Below are positions 60,600 through 64,000 of a stretch of 64,000 bases of DNA, one piece after another (positions within the stretch are counted from its first letter, which is position 1; each line of letters starts with the position of its first letter). The DNA lies in assembly GCA_963677085.2 (NCBI GenBank), contig CAXXFH010000004.1, forward strand, positions 2,852,001 through 2,916,000. The letters are read 5' to 3'. The notes below the pieces were generated by a model. It was not told where the DNA came from, ran no database searches, and saw nothing but the letters and a program-made list of their open reading frames with translations. The position numbers and the translations under genes are program-made. This stretch comes from G963677085 sp963677085 (GTDB lineage Bacteria > Planctomycetota > Planctomycetia > Pirellulales > Thermoguttaceae).

Positions 60600-62228
60600 T
60601 TATTTTCGGGTGTTACCCTTGGTGAACAGGTCCCAGGGGAGCCAACCGGTTTGGGTCGAGGCTTCCTTCTTCGTTTCCGGTCTCTTCGCTTGCTTCGGTT
60701 GCCCCTTGGCGGGAGTGACCAGGGGCATGATGGGCGCCGGTTGCCCAGGCCGGGGCGTGTCGGTGCTCGTCTTGGCGAACGTCGGCGGATCCAGCCAGCG
60801 AACCATGGGCCGGGAGCCGTTGTTGGCTGCTGGACGCTGCTTTTTCTCGGCCAGTTGCATTGCTTCGGCTCGACCGTTTGCCCGACGTGCGAGTTCTACT
60901 TGGCCCAACGCGTGATAGACCTTGGCAAGGTTTTGCCAAGTGGCCGGATGCTGCTGAACCAGCAGGGCCCGTTCGAGCAACTGCTGCGATTCGGCGTAGC
61001 GGCCATACTTGGCCAGGAAAACACCCAGGTCGTTGGCCGCCATCGAGTTCTTCGGGTTGGTAAGCAAAGCGGCCTGGAAGAAGGTCACCGTTCGCGACTC
61101 GGCACCGCGGATCGTCGTGTCGGGCTGGCTGGCCAGGGCGGCGTTCAGCTTACCCAAGCCGTGCAAGGCCATCGAGCCGGCCACCTCGCGGCTCATGGCG
61201 GTTGCCAACTGCTCTTGGGCGAAGGTGAAGTAGCACCGCAAGGCAAACATCGAGACCAGGCGCGATTCGTCGGTGTCTTTCAATACGGGCGTCTGGTGCA
61301 GCGCCACGGCGGCCGCGACATTTGCGTTAACGTCCATCTGCCCTTTGCTGGGAATGAAATCCTCGGCCTCACGCATCGCGGTAAGACCTGCCGCGAGGGC
61401 TCGCGTATGCTTGTTGGTCTGATGCTCGGCATCCAATCCTTGGGCGACCAATCGCAACGCGGTGACAAACTCGGAGCGAGCGGCAAAGAAAGCGTTGCGG
61501 CCGGCCAACTCGAAACCGTAACGGCTGTGGCGGTCGGCTTCCTGAGCGATGCGTTCCAACTGCTCGCTACGCGGCACCAACCCGCTGGGCGGAATCAGCA
61601 GCGTTCCCTCGGCTTTTTCGAGATGCTCGGGACTCGACGGCGCGGGCACCTTTGCCTGGGCGTTAGGCAAAGGCGTCGTGCGAGCCGACAGCCGGCCGCG
61701 TGTCATCGCCTCGGCAATAAGCCCAGCAATCGGGGTGTCTACCGGTTCGCCCACCAGCAGGTCGCGGTCAGAGGCTGGCAGACGTTTTTTGCTCGGCGTT
61801 GCTGGCGACGTTGGGCCAAGCGTTGCGCCGGTGCCGTGCTTAGCGGTTGCCGGATCGGCGAACAAGAGGGGACCCTGCGGCGGGGATCCCTGAACGCCAT
61901 TGACCGCATCGAAAATCGAGGGATCGTTCGGAAACGCGGTGGGGAGCACCGCATCGGCTGCCGACCGGGGAGCCAACTCGAACGGCAGCAGCGCCGGCGA
62001 CTCGTCCGAACAGCGTAACGGAGTCGAGGGCAACGGCGCCGCTTGGTCGACGAGAGTCGAACTGGGGCAGATCATTTCGCCCGGGGCCGATCGTTGTTCG
62101 CCTGCCGGAACGATCTTCGGATGCGACGGGGCACTATACTGCGATGCCAGCCAGGGTAACCCGGCGGCTGCGACGCCGGCCAGCAGGAGGGCCAGTTGTC
62201 CTGAGAATAAGCGTGCTAGGCGATCCAT
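60600..62228 (-). CDS. TPR-containing exported protein
   Basis: 542 residues, starting at the ATG at 62228 so that the first residues form a signal/anchor (SGQLALLLAGVAAAGLPWLA); a longer upstream frame would place it internally. The body is alpha-helical with TPR-like repeats, clearest near the C-terminus (NDLGVFLAKYGRYAESQQLLERALLVQQHPATWQNLAKVYHALG, read in parts). The C-terminal ~70 residues are Lys/Pro/Thr-rich. It precedes and probably assists the polysaccharide export protein. Its function is unknown. Confidence 0.75.
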   Translation of the reverse strand: MDRLARLFSGQLALLLAGVAAAGLPWLASQYSAPSHPKIVPAGEQRSAPGEMICPSSTLVDQAAPLPSTPLRCSDESPALLPFELAPRSAADAVLPTAFPNDPSIFDAVNGVQGSPPQGPLLFADPATAKHGTGATLGPTSPATPSKKRLPASDRDLLVGEPVDTPIAGLIAEAMTRGRLSARTTPLPNAQAKVPAPSSPEHLEKAEGTLLIPPSGLVPRSEQLERIAQEADRHSRYGFELAGRNAFFAARSEFVTALRLVAQGLDAEHQTNKHTRALAAGLTAMREAEDFIPSKGQMDVNANVAAAVALHQTPVLKDTDESRLVSMFALRCYFTFAQEQLATAMSREVAGSMALHGLGKLNAALASQPDTTIRGAESRTVTFFQAALLTNPKNSMAANDLGVFLAKYGRYAESQQLLERALLVQQHPATWQNLAKVYHALGQVELARRANGRAEAMQLAEKKQRPAANNGSRPMVRWLDPPTFAKTSTDTPRPGQPAPIMPLVTPAKGQPKQAKRPETKKEASTQTGWLPWDLFTKGNTRK

Positions 62229-62746
62229 CGTACGTCCGTGGGATGCAAGTCCATGACTCGCGGATGACCGGGGTCGGATAACCCCGAAAACCGGCCATTT
62301 TCCGTAAGGCCGATTGGGCCGCCGTCGGCGACCAGCCACCCTACCCGCCAGTTCATGCGGGCGCGCCGAGCGAATACACCGGCGCTGTTCCATCTGACTG
62401 ACCCATCGACCAGGGCTTTTCTCATGGCTCAGCAAAAACAGGCCAGCTTGCGTTGACTGCGGTATCCGGGGGTAGAACAGCCGTCAAAGACGATTCGAGC
62501 CGCCCCTCGCATCCGCTAGGCGTGTCACAGCCGAGCGGAATAGCCCCAAGCGGCGCGAGTCGCTTGAGCCTTTCGACCGGCACAATCGGCTGTCGGCTTG
62601 TGTTAGAAATGAACCTTCTCGTTCCCACGTTTCACGTCGCGACTGGCCAGCAAAAGCGTCGGCTTGCACTTCAAGGACACGAAGCAAGGCTTTGAAACCG
62701 TCTCTGGTACTTGACCGCTACCCGCCGTTTCGGCTAGGGTAATGCC
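62229..62746. other. Upstream spacer with repeat fragments
   Basis: 518 bases between genes that run outward. It includes a fragment of the GTTCCCACGC family (62616-62667) and G+C-rich text (62300-62400). The promoters of the TPR gene (leftward) and the ASCH gene (rightward) must lie here. No gene or unambiguous signal is supported. Confidence 0.4.
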
Positions 62747-63133
62747 ATGCTGCTGTTCAAGAAGAAATTCCTGCCGGCAATTCGCGAGGGTCGAAAGACC
62801 CAGACGATCCGTCTCTGGAAATACCGCCGCATGCGAGCCGGTCAGCGCAACTATATTCCCGGGGTGGGATACATCCGGGTGACGGCCGTCGACGAAGTGC
62901 AACTCGACGCCCTGACCGACGCCGACGCCGTTCCCGACGGCTTCGCCACGGCCGAACAGCTTCGCGACGAACTCAACCAGCTCTACAGCGAGAAGATTGC
63001 CGAAGGATATCAGGCCTATCGGGTGGTCTTTGTTTTGCTGCCGGCGGACGAAAATGGGGGCGAAAGTGGCGACAGGTCCAACTTTCGGCCCGCGAATTTG
63101 CGCACAGCCGAGGATCAATCGGCCGAAAAATAA
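62747..63133 (+). CDS. ASCH-domain-like protein
   Basis: 128 residues with the ASCH (PUA-like) opening MLLFKKKFLPAIREGRKTQTIRLWKYRRM, read in parts: the G-R-K-T-x-T-I-R motif is the family signature, which is expected to bind RNA or nucleotides. The C-terminal ~25 residues are a polar tail. The gene stands alone and is convergent with the membrane protein that ends at 63163. No binding partner is visible in the window. Confidence 0.8.
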   Translation: MLLFKKKFLPAIREGRKTQTIRLWKYRRMRAGQRNYIPGVGYIRVTAVDEVQLDALTDADAVPDGFATAEQLRDELNQLYSEKIAEGYQAYRVVFVLLPADENGGESGDRSNFRPANLRTAEDQSAEK

Positions 63134-63162
63134 ACCTGTCCCCATTTTCGTCGACTTCGATG

Positions 63163-63813
63163 CTACATCCGCAGCATGTCGAAGAGGGCTTCGGCGACGG
63201 CCTCAGGGTTTCGGGCGATGGCCGTTACGATGCCGACCACGATAATCGCGGCGGTGCCGATCAGGCTCAGCCCTCGCGGATTACGAGACATCTCGACCCG
63301 TCGCAGGGCGACCGTTAGTGCCGCTTCCAGACGTCGCCAGCCCAGGTGGCTTTGGTTTGCCCCGGCCGAAACGAGCGACACGTTGCGCATGTTTGGCAGA
63401 TTGTCGATGAACAGTTGCACGCCCAGGTTAGGCAACGTCAGGGCGTCGCCGGCCCAACGGGCGTCGCTATCGAGCCGTTCCACCAGATCGGCCAGAATCG
63501 GTCGAAGTTGGTCGACCGTGATGTTGTAAATGATCAGCCGCGGACGCAGCAGCAAAAGCACCAGAACAAGCCCTAAACCGTAGAGGACCAGCAGGAAGAG
63601 CCAGATGTAAGGCCCAAACACATTGGCGGCGGCGTGCGGAAAAAACAACTCGATGGGGCCCACGATTACGAAACCCGACACGGCCAGGCCAAGCACCGCG
63701 GCATCTCGCCCTCCGGAAACCAGAAACGGTCGGCGGGAAAGATTGATCGCACCGAGCAACAACAGATATATCGCGACGGGCCCAAAGGCCAGGCAAAGTC
63801 GAAAGGCATCCAT
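63163..63813 (-). CDS. Membrane protein of unknown family
   Basis: 216 residues with three N-terminal helices (~5-22, ~38-58, ~65-90), then a cytoplasmic or periplasmic segment with regular alternation (LRPILADLVERLDSDARWAG, LPNLGVQLFIDNLPNMRNVSLV) and a final helix (GLSLIGTAAIIVVGIVTAI). No family is recognised. It is complete, with a start at 63813, and ends 29 bases from the convergent ASCH gene. Confidence 0.75.
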   Translation of the reverse strand: MDAFRLCLAFGPVAIYLLLLGAINLSRRPFLVSGGRDAAVLGLAVSGFVIVGPIELFFPHAAANVFGPYIWLFLLVLYGLGLVLVLLLLRPRLIIYNITVDQLRPILADLVERLDSDARWAGDALTLPNLGVQLFIDNLPNMRNVSLVSAGANQSHLGWRRLEAALTVALRRVEMSRNPRGLSLIGTAAIIVVGIVTAIARNPEAVAEALFDMLRM

Positions 63814-63847
63814 CGTACGGCAAACCTATTGGCGTTTGTTTCTTCCG

Positions 63848-63872
63848 CATGCCCACGCTTTTCGTGGGCATG
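63848..63872. repeat. Hairpin repeat of the CATGCCCACGC type, copy 2
   Basis: CATGCCCACG pairs with CGTGGGCATG around CTTTT and is followed by ACACCCGTG, as at 41137. It lies upstream of the membrane protein's start codon. The window ends with GTGTCACTGCTGGCTTGTCC, probably the start of another palindromic repeat cut by the edge. Confidence 0.7.
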
Positions 63873-64000
63873 ACACCCGTGCCTCGAACTAACCAAGCCG
63901 CAATGACCAATGAAGCGCCAAATCCTAATTCCTAGTGCTCTGGCCAGATTGATTTAGGGGTTGAGGTAACATACTGTGGGTGTCACTGCTGGCTTGTCCA

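Overview
The window looks like a chromosomal segment of a planctomycete, probably of the order Pirellulales (order-level placement is inference). The signs are families typical of that phylum: a DnaJ-like N-terminus that opens with the PYYKWLG-type signature, a HYExAFE-type protein, TIGR03790 and DUF1080 proteins, zinc-ribbon/terpenoid-cyclase-toroid proteins, and gene spacers filled with hairpin-forming dispersed repeats. Base composition is moderately high in GC. I see no rRNA, tRNA, CRISPR array, transposase, integrase or replication origin.

Layout. 0-5.4 kb (leftward): a J-like/MORN membrane protein, lgt with a PDZ-like insert, panC, and a folK-deoxynucleoside kinase fusion. 5.4-12.5 kb: gene-poor, with small secreted proteins, a class I glutamine amidotransferase, a YkgJ-type cysteine-cluster protein, hisS, a HYExAFE protein, and four copies of a ~105-bp structured repeat. 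12.6-20.8 kb: a DegT aminotransferase facing a Wza-Wzc-like export and kinase pair and an O-antigen-ligase-like protein with TPRs. 20.9-23.3 kb: a coupled radical SAM, M28 peptidase and membrane-protein triad. 23.5-27.6 kb: a LpxL-like acyltransferase, two small proteins and a WecA-like initiating transferase. 28.1-37.5 kb (leftward): the main surface-glycan operon, read in the order SpsF, NeuB, HAD phosphatase, acyl carrier protein, SDR, ANL ligase, polymerase, GT4, GT4. 37.8-42.4 kb: an RND efflux pump whose permease reading frame is broken. 42.7-45.6 kb: a GH28 pectinase-like enzyme and a DUF1080 protein. 46.1-49.9 kb: an AftB-like membrane glycosyltransferase and a TIGR03790 protein. 49.9-56.4 kb (leftward): a GlcG/HbpS-like protein, a YchF-related GTPase, then the TgpA-DUF58-MoxR set. 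56.9-64 kb: a toroid protein, a second polysaccharide-export protein with a TPR partner, an ASCH protein and a membrane protein.

Taken together, the window is dominated by envelope and extracellular polysaccharide functions: lipid-linked sugar initiation (WecA), nonulosonate synthesis and CMP activation (NeuB, HAD, SpsF), glycosyl transfer, polymerisation, and export with tyrosine-kinase control (Wza/Wzc). The acyl carrier protein, SDR and ANL ligase inside the nonulosonate operon suggest that a thioester-bound acyl or aminoacyl group is prepared for glycan decoration. This is the best candidate here for an undescribed pathway. The second notable layer is non-coding: a ~105-bp repeat with compensatory stem changes, and a shared ~26-nt leader element in front of two secreted-protein genes.
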